Assembly: GCA_039621445.1 (NCBI GenBank)
Contig: CP154954.1
Coordinates: 77,944,073 to 78,008,072 of the forward strand
Direction: 5' to 3'
Length of the DNA stretch: 64,000 bases
Source: Euglena gracilis
Lineage: Eukaryota; Euglenida; Euglenophyceae; Euglenales
Under the pieces are notes generated by a model. The model ran no database searches, was not told where the DNA came from, and was given only the letters and a program-made list of their open reading frames with translations. The translations under genes were made by a program, and so were the position numbers. Below are positions 28,341 through 39,000 of this stretch, piece after piece (position 1 is the stretch's first letter; every line of letters starts with the position of its first letter).

Positions 28341-28850
28341 GCGCCGCCCACACACCCCTCTCTGGACACTTCGTGCCCACTGCCTTCGGCAATTTTTTTG
28401 CGGCGCCAAAATTGGCCTTTTTTTGGGGGGGGCGGCTGAAATTTGTGTTTTTTTTTAATTTTTGAACGCTGAGTCAGGGATATAATACATCTGCTGCAGG
28501 GGTTTAGACCAACAATGTCCAGCACAAATAGGGGGGCCACAGGGCTACCAGCCCACCCCAGAGCCCTTGGGGCACCCTGGGAAAGGTTGGTCCCCCTCCC
28601 AACCTTCCCCAGGGCACTCCTGGGATGAGGGGGCCAGTGGGGGGCTGCCAGGGAGAGCCCCAGGGCCTGTGGGTAGGCCCCCTTGTAGCGGTTCTCCCAC
28701 CTGGGCCCTGGGCCTGGGCCTGGCCAGCACAATCTCAAAGCCAATCTTGCAGGGAGGGGGCTCAAATTGAACACACAATCATTGCAAAGAGGCTTCAGCA
28801 CTTGAATCACTGAAATTTGGGCTGTCCCCTGTGCCGACCTGGAGCCTAAG
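28341..28850. other. Non-coding, GC-rich spacer between M2 and the M1 leader
   Basis: Contains a GC-rich block (28500-28770) of CCAGGG/CCCTGG-type repeats giving ORFs on both strands. No convincing gene. Confidence 0.4.
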
Positions 28851-28859
28851 GTGCACTTG

Positions 28860-29599
28860 TGGGGAGGACCCTCCTTTCATCTTTTGCCTCCTCATTCTCC
28901 TTTTTGCTGAACTTGAAATTGGATTGGGAACTTTTGCCAATTTGAAACATTGACTTATCCTTCCACAGACAAATGCCACTTGTACTGGCCATTTTGTGGG
29001 GGGACTGTGAACCCTGCCCCAACCAACTCAAACAACGGCGTGGCACAAGGATACTCCAGCATTCTGACAACAATGTCTTGAAGATCTTCCCACCAGGGGG
29101 CAGTCACCCACCTTGGGACAACCAGCACCGCATGACCATGATCCTTCTTCAGCTTGCGGATGACATTTGCAATGAGACTGAAGGGGGGATTTGCCCACAA
29201 CAATCCAACAATGGAATGTGTCCACTTCACTGTGAAGGAATCTTCCACAAATTGTGACCCAGGTCCCCACCAGCATTGAAATTTTAAGCATTGAAATTTT
29301 ACTGCATACAGCTCAGATTTCCAGCCCAGTGTTCTGCAGCATTGATCTTCCCAGATTTCTTCATCATTGACAATCCCTGACTTGACACTTTCTGAAATGT
29401 CCATTTCTTCTGGCCAAACTGGCTGACTTTTGTCCTCCAGGCCTTGCGCAACAATTGAACTCTTTGTGTTTCTGGTGCCTTCTTGAATTTTCGGAATTTT
29501 CTTCAATTCCTTCCCCTTAATCCCAATTGAGCGCGCACTGCAAGATGGCCATACTGAGTCAAAGAGTTCAGGTTTTTTGTCACCTGAAACAAAATGCAC
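28860..29599 (-). CDS. M2: methyltransferase-like protein with N-terminal extension
   Basis: Frame 29599-28955 begins in the repeated upstream segment (FVSGDKKPELFDSVW), passes through WPEEMDISES, then has the core LLWANPPFSLIANVI and AVLVVPRWVTAPWWEDL. The box is NPPF. The stretch matching the VVEIIDRLGLKTPNIDASS part of M3 is missing, an internal deletion of about 30 residues. A frame change near 28985 links to a tail (RRMRRQKMKGG) shared with M3 and extending to about 28860. Confidence 0.55.
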
Positions 29600-29699
29600 A
29601 ATTCTGGGGCTTTTGCCTGGGAAATTAGGAACAGAGAATCTTAACTCGTCTGGTTTCGTTTGCCAGCGCCCCCCGCCGCCAACACGTGAGGGGGTACCG

Positions 29700-30200
29700 G
29701 CGGGGTGGGGGGTAGGCGCGATGGGCTCTGGGGAGAGGGGTAGGTTCGGGATACTCCCCTTCCCACGTAGGATTTTTTCCCGGGGACCGAAGGCCCTCCT
29801 TTTTGGGGAGTGGTTGGAGGGGGGAGTCCGGCTTGGCGTCCCTTCCGGCAGTGGGGGGGGTTTAGGAAAAGGCCTGGTTACCCTCCCCTAGGCTTCAGAT
29901 ACCCCAGCACCAACACCTTTTTGGCTTGTACTGCTCTCCTGCGCCAGCAGATAGCCAATCTTTTGTAATCTTTTGCTTGCTCCGCCCTTGGGATTTTGAT
30001 TTTCTTGAACCTTTGCACTTTCTTGGCTCCAGTGCCTTTCCTTGAATTGCCTTGAAATCCTTTGAAAATTGATATAATTTGACCTTGGTCTTGATTCAGC
30101 AGGCACAATCTTGAATTGAAACCATAGGTAAGAAAGATGGAGCCTGCAGTGAAAAACAGAACAGTTAGAGGTGCGGTTTGCGCTATTTTGATGCTGAATT
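29700..30200. other. Spacer between M3 and M2
   Basis: 29690-29880 is G-rich without a gene. 29880-30110 holds overlapping Lys/Gln-rich minus-strand frames, possibly the decayed tail of a copy. Nothing identifiable. Confidence 0.35.
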
Positions 30201-30214
30201 AGCGCAGTGGTTCG

Positions 30215-30895
30215 CTATATACAACAGCAGGCTGTAATAGTGGCAATGGAAGGTGCAGCGGCCGGTCCGCCAACTCCTCCTTTCATCTTTTGCCTCCTCA
30301 TTCTCCTTTTTGCTGAACTTGAAATTGGATTGGGAACTTTTGCCAATTTGAAACATTGACTTATCCTTCCACAGACAAATGCAACTTGTACTGGCCATTT
30401 TGTGGTAGGGACTGTGAACCCTGCCCCAACCAACTCAAACAACGGTGTGGCACAAGGATACTCCAGCATTCTGACAACAATGTCTTGAAGATCTTCCCAC
30501 CAGGGGGCAGTCACCCACCTTGAGACAACCAGCACCGCATGACCATGATCCTTCTTCAGCTTGTGGATGACATTTGCAATGTGGCTGAAGGGGAGATTTG
30601 CCCACAACAATCCAACAATGGAATGTGTCCACTTCACTGTGAAGGAATGTTCCACAAATTGTGACCCAGGTCCCCACCAGCATTTGAATCTCTTGCTTTC
30701 TTCAAAACTGGATGCATCAATGTTGGGGGTCTTCAATCCCAATCTGTCAATGATTTCAACAACATACTGAAATTTTACTGCATACAGCTCAGATTTCCAG
30801 CCCAGTTTTCTGCAGCATTGATCTTCCCAGATTTCTTCATCATTGACAATCCCTGAATTGACACTTTCTGAAATGTCCATTTCTTCTGGCCACAC
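30215..30895 (-). CDS. M3: methyltransferase-like protein, box changed to NLPF
   Basis: 226 residues beginning WPEEMDISESVNSG. It keeps the central part lost in M2 (VVEIIDRLGLKTPNIDASS) and the downstream AVLVVSRWVTAPWW. The NPPF box reads NLPF, which would be expected to abolish catalysis. The basic tail RRMRRQKMKGG matches M2. The leader repeat at 30925-31187 abuts the 5' end. Confidence 0.55.
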   Translation of the reverse strand: MWPEEMDISESVNSGIVNDEEIWEDQCCRKLGWKSELYAVKFQYVVEIIDRLGLKTPNIDASSFEESKRFKCWWGPGSQFVEHSFTVKWTHSIVGLLWANLPFSHIANVIHKLKKDHGHAVLVVSRWVTAPWWEDLQDIVVRMLEYPCATPLFELVGAGFTVPTTKWPVQVAFVCGRISQCFKLAKVPNPISSSAKRRMRRQKMKGGVGGPAAAPSIATITACCCI

Positions 30896-30924
30896 TGGCT
30901 GACTTTGTCCTCAGGCCTTGCGCA

Positions 30925-31187
30925 ACAAATGAACTCTTTGTGTTTTCTGAATGTCTCCTTTCACCCACTGGGGGTCAAATTTGAAAACTTTTCCTTTCCA
31001 GCAGCACTCACTTTCCTTCAGCATAGCATAAACCAAGACTTGAAATCTTCATCTGGCGCTCAGGCCTTAGAGGAGTCAAAGAGTTCAGGACAGTTGCAGC
31101 TGCAATAACAGAAATTTTGTAATTAGGATAGGCGCCTCCTAATTCAATTTTGGGTTTTTAAATTTAAAACCTGGCGCCGCCCACATG
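30925..31187 (-). repeat. Leader repeat upstream of M3
   Basis: Direct copy of 28105-28340. The right edge joins the truncated GypA gag near 31187. Confidence 0.5.
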
Positions 31188-31565
31188 TGAACAGAGCAAA
31201 GGGCAAATACCCCTCGCTTTGTTCGTGAGTAACATGAGTAACCAAGTGTAAAGTGCGAGGGGTTCATCCCCTCGCCGAATCAATGATTGGTGAACCGGGA
31301 TGGAGGTAGGCATTTTGCCACCCACATCCCGTGCAATCAATGACAATGATGATGAAGAAGGCTCATTGCCCCCTTGCAACAATAAAGGCGTTTCGCCTTG
31401 TGACAATGACAATTGATGCAATGTGTCTGCTTGTTGCTTGGGGAGTCGGTAATCGGAACTTGTTTCATTCGAACCGTTCCAATCCCCGCAACCTTCATCA
31501 AGATTGGTCAATGAACTCATCAACAAGTCATAATAAAATTTGTGTTTGGGGGTTGTGCTCTGCAT
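31188..31565 (-). pseudogene. gag: GypA gag, N-terminal fragment
   Basis: Starts MQSTTPKHKFYYDLL at 31565, the start shared by all Gypsy copies here. About 120 Ser/Leu-rich residues follow before the sequence joins the M3 leader. The same region in GypA2 reads MQSTTPNPKFYYDLL. Capsid, zinc knuckle and protease are absent. Confidence 0.75.
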
Positions 31566-31810
31566 CCTTTGAGATGGGTAAAAAGGCAAAAACATGAAAA
31601 TTCACACAAATAAGCAGTGAAACAGGGAACAGAAAGGTTGTATCGGCAAATACCGAACAGAGCCTTCTGAGACCTGTATCCTTGCTTAAAGGTTGGCTAG
31701 GGGCCAGGAACAGTACTTTCACCGTGTTTCACGGCTCAGTACGATCCTCACCACCAGTCAACCACAGAGTTTCTCTCTGTGGAACGTCTGTGTAGGATCC
31801 TTGCCTAAAT

Positions 31811-31819
31811 CTGCTACCA
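31811..31819 (-). promoter_or_regulatory. GypA primer-binding site
   Basis: TGGTAGCAG on the minus strand directly after the 5' LTR, the same initiator-Met-type site as in GypB. Confidence 0.82.
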
Positions 31820-32230
31820 AGTGCACGTCCAAGGACTTCCCTTTGACCCCTTTCGCCCCGGAAAAGCCTGTTTCGCTTTCTCCTGGTGCGCACCTACTTG
31901 GGTGAGTAAAAATCCCTGGAGTAACAAAACCCTTTTTCCCAATTCCCCTTGGCTAAGGCAGAGCCCAAAGCAAGTCGCTGTGAAAGGATTTTCCTTCACA
32001 GTCGTGTTAAGTCCTTTCAGAGGGTTATTCTCTTACTTCAAAACAGTCAGAATGTGAAGAATAGAATAACACCTGTGAGGAAAAGAGATCACGCGAGCAC
32101 GTGTGATACGTGTCGCTAATTCCCATAGGATCTGCCACGATCGTCAGGCTGTGTTCATCACAGCCGTCAGATTGTGACGGATCCAAACTCTGCAGGTTTC
32201 CTACAGAGCTGGGATCGTGCCTGGTACACA
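31820..32230 (-). repeat. GypA 5' LTR
   Basis: 411 bp, pairs with 5538-5948. Ends in element orientation GGACGTGCACT. Followed on the right by CTTTG, the second target-duplication copy. Confidence 0.9.
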
Positions 32231-32235
32231 CTTTG

Positions 32236-32576
32236 CTGGTGGATGTCTTAAGGGCAGACTTGAGGGACTTCCTCCCAGTTTATGCAAACCCCCCCTGGAA
32301 CATCATTCCTCAGTGGGTTCAGAGATTACTGGTAAACCCAGACCTGCATTGTCTGTTGATCGTACCCCACTGGGCTGCGACATCATGGTGGCGCCAATGA
32401 ATGTCAATCAGGAAGCCAGGCAGCAAAGTTTTACTGGTACCCCCCCAATGGGGTCTGTTCACCTACTGCTGGGGGGAGGAGATGCCCCCCACAAGGTGCA
32501 ATTTGGCCTGCTTGATCGTGTCAGCAAATATTACAATCCCAGAAAGTTTCGATATCTAGTATCGACACTTACATAA
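32236..32576 (+). pseudogene. DIRS-2 methyltransferase-like domain, second part
   Basis: Resumes after the GypA insertion with LVDVLRADL, then VYANPPWNIIPQWV (NPPW box) and CLLIVPHWAATSWW. A frame change near 32395 leads to a segment with VSKYYNPRKFRYL. Aligns closely with the same domain in DIRS-3 (37150-37542). Confidence 0.78.
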
Positions 32577-33490
32577 AAAATCTGGGAAATGTCAAAAGAT
32601 GGTTATTTTAACCAGTCATTTGCACCGGGTTTATGATTTGATGTTGCGAATTATGTTCCCCTTTTCGCAGACCTCCCATTTTGCCCCCGTTTCATGTGAT
32701 TGGAATGACCTCAAGACGACAGTTTAGGTGTGTCTTCCTTGGCTTTGCACGTTCTCAAAATAAATCTTCACTTTCGATTGAACAGAGATTGAACAGAGAT
32801 TGAGGTTGTGACTCAGCCTTCAGGACATTGGTGGGCCAATTGTTGCACAAAGGGGTGCCCCTGCAGGACTGCACAGTCCACAGGATGGCTGAGGCCATCC
32901 TTGACCTTGCTGTTCACAGCCTTAACACTGCACGAAATGCATATGCAGCAGCTTTATTACTCACAGGGTTTGGTTCATTGAGTTTTTGCCCTCTTTTGAA
33001 AAGGAAATGGAATTCCAATGTCTGCAAGTATGCCCTTTTTTTGGGACCCCGCTGACTTTTTATGAAACATCATCAGCAATTCAAGACCCCTCTCAGACCT
33101 ATCTTTGAAAGAGCTCAGAAACAGACTCATCATCTGTTGGAGGCTTTTGGCCCTCCACAGGGAGACAGAGAGAGTTAATTCCCTTACCAAATGAATTCTG
33201 CAAGAGGGGGGAGGTGGACACCACCCACTGGAAACCCCACTGCACCAGAGGGGCTGGGGTTTTATGGTGGAAAAATGCGGGGTTGCAAGTGAAAGAAGTC
33301 CAGCAGCTGGGTCAGTGGAAAATTTTTGGGGCCTTCCAAGCTCATTATTTGAGACTGGGTGTCGTGTCAAAAAACCAAAAAAATATGGCCCAAAGGGGGG
33401 TGCACAGTACCTCACCATCTCGAAGTGCGGCGCCCGAATGGTCTCGGACTCCCACGACAGAGGAAGGGGGAGGAAGGGACCAAGAGGGCG
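32577..33490 (+). pseudogene. DIRS-2 tyrosine recombinase, decayed
   Basis: The N-terminal part is readable at 32828-33000 (AVHSLNTARNAYAAALLL, matching DIRS-1). The middle (33050-33200), where the first catalytic Arg should lie, is not readable in one frame. The C-terminal part (33214 onward) keeps HCTRGAG (HxxR), QLGQWK and the nucleophile region FQAHYLRLG, then runs into the first inverted-repeat arm. Catalytic Tyr present, first Arg uncertain. 32577-32820 shows no readable domain. Confidence 0.72.
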
Positions 33491-33895
33491 AAGCACAAGA
33501 AGATGGTGAGCCCAACCAACCCCCACCCAAAAAATCAGCAGAAAAGGAAAAACATCCAAACCAGAAAGGGGACCCACACCAAGCAGCCCAAACCACCAAC
33601 CCAGAAACACACCAAAAAGAGAAAGCCATCCCCTCCTCCGGGGCGCCCCCCCACCAAGCAGCCATGTGTGAGGGGGGGGGGGGCACGACGGTTCAGCTTT
33701 GCCAAGGTGTCGGAGGAGGCCTCATCATCGCCAACTCCGGCAACAAAAGGCGCAGTAAGAAGCACCCCCCACACACAAACACACCGAACAGAACAGCCGA
33801 AAAGGAAAGCAGGACCTCGCCTTACCATCTTCTTGTGCTTCGCCCTCCTGTGCCCTTCCTCCTTTTTCCTCTGTCGTGGGAGTCCGAGTGTCTCT
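33437..33895. repeat. DIRS-2 terminal inverted-repeat module
   Basis: Arms at about 33437-33510 and 33815-33895 are inverted copies (GAGGGCGAAGCACAAGAAG and its complement). The ~300-bp spacer is Lys/Pro-coding or G-rich. The arms resemble those of DIRS-1 over the GAAGGGAC-GAGGGCGAAGCACAA core but are distinct, as expected for two lineages. Confidence 0.65.
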
Positions 33896-33984
33896 TGCTT
33901 TTTCTTCTGCGCCGGTTTCTCCTGCTTTTACTTCTTCAAGGACAACCACCAGGCAGAATCGGAGGATGACGTGGGGAGCGACAG

Positions 33985-35366
33985 CCTTCAATCGCCCCCT
34001 GGAGGTCCTAATGCCCCACCCAGAAACAATTTGAAATTTCATGGCCGTGACAGGCCAATGAAAGCAAAAATATTCCAAAATATTTCGCAAAATGGTCTTC
34101 CGTGGCTCCAGCATGATCCAGCTGTGGGAACGTGGTGCTCTGTGTGTCATGCTTTTTTTGGCGGGGTGAAAAAAGAACGCCCTCGTGCTGCCCTGTTTGT
34201 TTTTATCGGAATGTCAAGGACCACGAGGATGGATCGTATCACGTTGCTGCTGTTGGAATGGTGAATTCAACGAACACATCTTTATCCCAGGGCATGATTT
34301 CCTTACCAGCATCGGTGATTCCAAAGGAAAAAATGTTGTTTCGGACAGTTATGTTCATGGGAAGGAATGGTTTGAGATACACCAAACTCCGACCTTTGTT
34401 GGAGTTGCAGCATGCCAATGGGGTGGATTATGATCTGCACTACGCTGCTCGCTACACCCAGTGGTTCTGAAGCATCTTGCTGATGCATCCAGGGAGCACA
34501 CACGCAAGCTGTGGGAGCTGGCAACGGCGCGGGCAGTGATGATCGATGAGGTGACGGAGGCCGGTCGTCAATGGGTCTCCGTGACAACACAGATTTTCAG
34601 CCAAGGGGCATTTACCCAGTTTGTTGTTGTTGTCGTGGAAATACTTGGTGAAGGGCGAGGTGCACAATCTGTTAAAGCTGCCGTGGCCAAAGTTTTTGCT
34701 GGAGTCAATGTCACCGCCTGGTTGGATGCCAATTTGGTTGCCTTGCGTGCTGACGGTGAATCTGTTTTGCTCAATGCATTGCACAAGGATATTCAGCAAG
34801 AAGCGCCGAATGCAATCCAGTGGTATCGTGCTTCCCACAGAACACAGCGTGTTTGTTTTGATGTCACAGCTGTTCTAAAAGCGGACGGGGATGATCAGGA
34901 GGCCCAACAGGTGCGAGCCACGGCGAAGCGCTTGAACTCGTTGCTCACCAAGACAGCCCGCCTGTTCAGCGGGCCCACGACGCGCTGGGCCGCACTGCGC
35001 AAAGTTGCCCGTGATTTGGGGTATTACATCAACCAATGTCAGGTGCCTGTTGGGCGCAAACGCTTGTTGAAGTTCAAAAGAGTACAAAAATACAGGTACA
35101 TCTTTTTGAAACGCGCGGCGGCTCACTCTTGGTTGAATAATTTGAAGGTGTACCAGGTGCTCTTGATCCGAGGTTTGCATGACCATTTGGAGATCTGTGA
35201 CAGTTCACCCTCCTCCAATCGTCCCTCAAAAGAAGAAGAGTCACAAAATTACCCCCCATACAGTGCGTTGTATTCCTGCTTATGGTTTCAAGATCTCGTT
35301 ACCAACAATCCGATTCTCGGCCTTTTTGCAACTTCATTGCGGAATGAGGGGTTTGACACCAAATAA
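33985..35366 (+). pseudogene. hAT-superfamily-like transposase relic with TTF/BED-type zinc finger
   Basis: A frame at about 34050-34160 gives LPWLQHDPAVGTWCSVC, the Trp-Leu...Cys-x-x-Cys start of a TTF-type finger. The next frame gives NVKDHEDGSYHVAAV, which fits its His-Glu...His end. The 301-residue frame 34461-35366 has MIDEVTEAGRQWVSV (Asp29) and LVALRADGES (Asp98), in the pattern of the RNase H-fold Asp residues in hAT/ZMYM-like proteins. SHRTQR (126-131) sits where such proteins have HC-x-x-HR. FSGPTTRWAAL follows. Several frame changes and no visible C-terminal dimerization domain. The family call is from pattern, not alignment. Confidence 0.5.
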
Positions 35367-35934
35367 ACAATTCAATTTCTCAGCGTGGAAGACATGAGTC
35401 GTCTGGGCATTCCACCTGGTGTGAGAAGGTTGTTGGAGGATGCCAAGAACCGCGTCCTTGGATCGACATCCAACGCACATTTCAATCCCAAATGTGTCTG
35501 ACAAGTGCCAAAAAAAAACTCTAAAAAGCACAAAAAATCAAAAAATGCAAAGTCAAAAAAAATAAAAAAGCAGGTCAGCCGGGGTATGGGCATGTGCAAA
35601 TGTACCGGGGCTCTGCACTTGCCATGCAAGGGAGTAGCGCCCATCCCCCTACCACAGCAGCAGGGTGGGATTCCCTGCCACGCTTTTGCGGGTTGAGCCG
35701 GGGCCAATGTCCGCTCAACTTTACGTCAATGGTGTCAGCAGATCAACCCTTCCCTTTTTGTATTATTTTTTGTGTATTCATGCATTCTTTGTGTATCACC
35801 AAAATCCTGTGTATCACCAAAAATATTTTTGTGTATCCATGTGTATCACCAAAAAAAATTCGTGTATCCCTGCGTATCACCAAAAAAATTTTGTGTATCC
35901 CTTTGCACCTAGGATACACACTAAGGAGAGGTCT
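35367..35934. other. Non-coding, with an A-rich stretch and a GTGTATC tandem repeat
   Basis: 35505-35580 is A-rich. At 35770-35905 units of GTGTATCACCAAAAAAAT-type sequence, about 28 bp each, are repeated four to five times. No gene. Confidence 0.55.
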
Positions 35935-38372
35935 GACGTGGCTCGTTGCCCATTGGGGTGTCCCCCCCCTCTCCATCCCATTTTCTGACCGAGGGCTGTT
36001 GGGCACAAATTTTCTTTTACGGGGGGGGGTCGGGCTCACAAGGCCTTTGTGCTTCGCTGTCGGTGTCCCTTCCTCCCTGGTCGGTTTGCCTCAAGGGAGT
36101 ACGAGACACGTCGGGCTCCGCACTTTGACCTTGTGAGGCCTGATTGTGCACTGCAATTAGGGGGGCCAAGGCGTTTTCTATAACGCTTTGGACCCCAAAT
36201 CTTTGGTAATGGGCGGTAAAGGCCTTCACCCCCCTCCACTGGCCAATTTCACAAACTTCTTGGGCTGAAAACCCCAATTTTTTGAGTAAACCAACTCCCG
36301 CCCTCTGGTGGAGTGGGCCCCCCACACCTGGGGGGATATCCCATGTTTGGCCAAAAAAGCTTTAGTGTTTGAAGCAACTGTGCCTGCGCTGATGGCTTTA
36401 TAAAGGGGCTTTAGTGATATTAGGAGGTGACCCCCGGGTCTGACGAATAAACGTTTTAGCAGCCACTATGAAATCATTAAATGAAAGGGACTGATCTGGG
36501 GACATTGGGGTATGGACACAACCCTCGCTCACTTGTGGAATTTCTGGCTTTTACGCCTCATTTTGATGAAGCGCGCCTTGCTTAACACACTTGTGGTGCG
36601 TTTTAATTGTTACAAATCAGAAGATCTGTACAAACAGAGGATTCGTGAGCAAAAAAGCAGGTGTGTGCGCAATGTACATATATCAGTGGGGAAGGGGGCT
36701 TGGGCCAGCCCCAGGAGGATTGGGAGGGGATCCCAGAATGCCCCATATTTTTCAAAGTTTTTCTTCCAAAGTTTCTTTACGCGGGGACAAAAGGGAATGG
36801 AATCTCAGTCCACCAAACCCTGGGATCAAAAGCATAGCACTGTATGCATTATGGGCCTGAGCCTTGGAAAATTGGAGTAATTGAATTAAAGCGTAAGCCA
36901 CCTGGTCTGTGGTGGCTTCAGGGGGTACCCCCATTTTGTCCAAAATAACCCACAGAAGTGAAAAGGCACTTTGATACCGTCTTGAGCTTGGATTTCTCAG
37001 CAGGAAATCGTTAATGGTTTCAATTTGTACTTGCTTCCCTCCAAAAATTTAAAGAGCAAATCATGCCGAGTAGGGGCCACCTGGGGGGGGGGTGGCATTT
37101 CCCCCTCTGCAGTTGGTGAACATGGTGGTACCCATGCAGGAGGTGATTTTCAGGCAGGGGGTCCCTGGAACTTATGTTGAAACATCTTTAACCTGGGTAG
37201 AAAATTTTTAATAAATGACCAGGGGGGGTTTGCATAAAGATCACCCATGTTGTCCAGTGGGCAATGTAAGGCATCCACTGCTGTGGCTTCCCAGTGGGGC
37301 CACCTGGCCACAAATTTGGGCGTCTTTTTGTTTCCTGGGGAGGCAAAAAAGTCTGTTTCCAAGTTTATGAAATTTGTGAACTGCTCCTTAGCCATTGAAA
37401 GAGTTGGGGGCTCTAAAGAGTCATCCCCTCTGTCCATTTCCCATCTGGTTATGGGGTCTGCCAGGCAGTCTTTTGAAGGCGCACAGTTGACATGCAGGTT
37501 TATTTGGTGCTCTATGCACCATTTGAAAAATGGTCTTAGCATTTTGTTGAAGGGGTCCTTTCTGCCCCCCCCCTTTGATCAGGTAATAATAAATTTCCTG
37601 GTTGTACACTGACAAGGAAACTGTTTCCCCAGGTTTGCTTAAACCTTTCACGGTGTTTATTGCTGCACTCAACTCTTTACATTTATGTGTAAAATGGAGT
37701 CTGCTCTCCGAAATTCCTGCACAATTTCTCCTGTGTGGATGTTCAGCCCCCCCCCCCTCGGCATGAGTGCTGCTGTCTGAGTGCCAGTATCTGGTTGCAT
37801 TTTGGGGGAAGGGTCTGCCCCCCAGGTGTCCAGCAGAGCTTTCATTTCCGTTAATTAGGCTTTGATTTCTTGGGAAATGGTGTGTTTTGAGTCCCAGAGG
37901 GCGGTGGAATTTTCCACTAAAATTTTTTTCAGACAATCTGTAAAGGCCATTAAAAAGATCAGTGCCATTAGGTTGCACCTTATCTGGCCCAAAATGGCAG
38001 CCAGGTGCCTCTTTGACATGGAATGTTTTTTAACAATTTTTCCCAGCTCCTTTTCTATGGCCTTGATTTTTTGGGGTGGCACCGCCAATTTTCCATCCTG
38101 GAAATTTATCTAAAATCCCAAATGATTCACGATCTGGGTGGGCTGCAGGGTGGACATTTTTATGTTGATTTCGAGTGCTGATTTTATTAAATCCCTGCCT
38201 ACAGAGTTGAAATGATTTTGCAAAATATTTTGGGTTGGGGCCACCAGCAAATGTCATCCATGTTAAAAAAAAACCTGAATGCCCCCTTTTCTCCACAGTT
38301 TTTCGAATGTTTTCATCACACTCATGAAAATTTGTGGCATTACGTTTAACCCAAAGCAGCCGGCTTGGAATT
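35935..38372 (-). mobile_element. DIRS-3: decayed DIRS-1-family copy, left part lost
   Basis: Reading leftward: RT (from about 38366; 38488-37855), RNase H (37978-37421), methyltransferase-like domain (37542-37150; VARWPHWEATAVDAL and LYANPPWSFIKNFL), recombinase N-terminal part (36943-36752), recombinase C-terminal part (36325-36017; EIGQWRGVKAFTAHYQRFG with the catalytic Tyr), then the terminal arm and spacer (36130-35935). Closely related to DIRS-1. Frame breaks throughout. The RT start is cut off at about 38372, where Gypsy gag sequence abuts. Confidence 0.85.
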
Positions 38373-38661
38373 CCCGCATCTCCGGGTGCCATGTCAACGC
38401 CTAAAAAGAACCTGTATCGGGTGGTGCGGGCAATTGTCCAATCGGACTTGTGGGGGGAAGCATAGGGGGGGGGGGCTGAAAGAAACATGGTGTTTCTAAC
38501 CCACCCTCGACGAAAAGTTGCCGTGGCGTATCCGCCTCAGATTCAAATGTGCCTATCGGCACCAGTGCGAGATTTTGCCGGGGGGAATGGGTGGTAGCCG
38601 ATCGGCTTTCCAACAAAAGGGGTTGTTCCTTTTGGGCATGGGGTTGCTCTATAGGACCAAG

Positions 38662-39000
38662 TAACCAAGTGTACGTCAGTAACCAAGTGTACGTCCAACC
38701 CGTTTCCTCGATTTCGGCCTTCGGTGCACAAGGTGAAAATTTGGAGTAACAAAAGGAAAAATAAATAATATAAAATTTGAAAGCCCTTTTCCCCAATTAA
38801 GAGGCAGAGCACAAGGCTGGTGGGAAAGCCCAATGGGCTACACAAAGAAAGGCCAAGTGACTTGGCTGTCCGTTTCGGACTTCAAATGAAAACAAATCAA
38901 ACTTTGGAAATCAAGTGTTGAATGAAATACCAAAATGGAGTAAAATATGATACCACCCGTGGAGAGGAGAACCAGAATAAGGTTTTGCTCTGTAGAGCTT
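38662..39000 (-). repeat. GypB-type LTR fragment inside GypB2 gag
   Basis: Contains the 3' two thirds of the LTR. The left junction sits in an AGCTCTATAGAGC-type palindrome present both in gag and in the LTR, so recombination through this short homology is likely. At the other end an 18-bp sequence ending in the LTR terminus is tandemly duplicated (about 38662-38697). Confidence 0.7.

Larger units (their letters stand above)
26370..31187 (-). mobile_element. Cluster of three methyltransferase-like ORFs replacing GypA gag-protease-RT
   Basis: Three related minus-strand ORFs (M3 30895-30215, M2 29599-28955, M1 28081-27335) are separated by non-coding DNA. A leader of about 250-280 bp (30925-31187 and 28105-28340, starting TGTGGGCGGCGCCAGG on the minus strand) precedes M3 and M1. 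A different upstream segment is shared by 29455-29700 and 26370-26620. The cluster lies in the same orientation as GypA and where its protease-RT should be. It may be a separate element with repeated leaders, or a rearranged remnant. No target duplication was identified. Confidence 0.5.
5538..32230 (-). mobile_element. GypA: Ty3/Gypsy LTR retrotransposon with chromodomain integrase, internally deleted and carrying nested inserts
   Basis: Two 411-bp LTRs in minus orientation bound it (5538-5948 and 31820-32230). They are about 97% identical by eye and flanked by a 5-bp duplication in DIRS-2. Reading leftward from 31819: primer site, truncated gag, methyltransferase-like ORF cluster, end of RNase H and start of integrase, GypB insert, rest of integrase with chromodomain, accessory ORF, ~1-kb 3' non-coding part, polypurine tract, LTR. 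Most of gag, the protease and nearly all of RT are missing, so this copy cannot be autonomous. Confidence 0.88.
2823..33895 (+). mobile_element. DIRS-2: second DIRS-type element, split by GypA (parts 2823-5537 and 32231-33895)
   Basis: The left part carries a gag-like region, RT, RNase H and the start of the methyltransferase-like domain. The right part resumes that domain at the next codon and continues to the tyrosine recombinase and terminal inverted repeats. The protein breaks off after a YPHQVAL segment at 5537 and resumes with LVDVL at 32236, matching DIRS-3 residue for residue in spacing. This proves that the 26.7 kb between is an insertion. DIRS-2 is clearly diverged from DIRS-1 and DIRS-3, so at least two DIRS lineages are present. 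Confidence 0.85.

Noticed and set aside
28105-31187. A complete small LTR element bounded by the two leader repeats
   Set aside because: TG...CA ends are suggestive, but no target duplication or primer site could be matched, and M1 lies outside the pair just as M3 lies inside.
35755-35905. CRISPR-like array
   Set aside because: Tandem units without unique spacers, in a eukaryotic context; slippage repeat.
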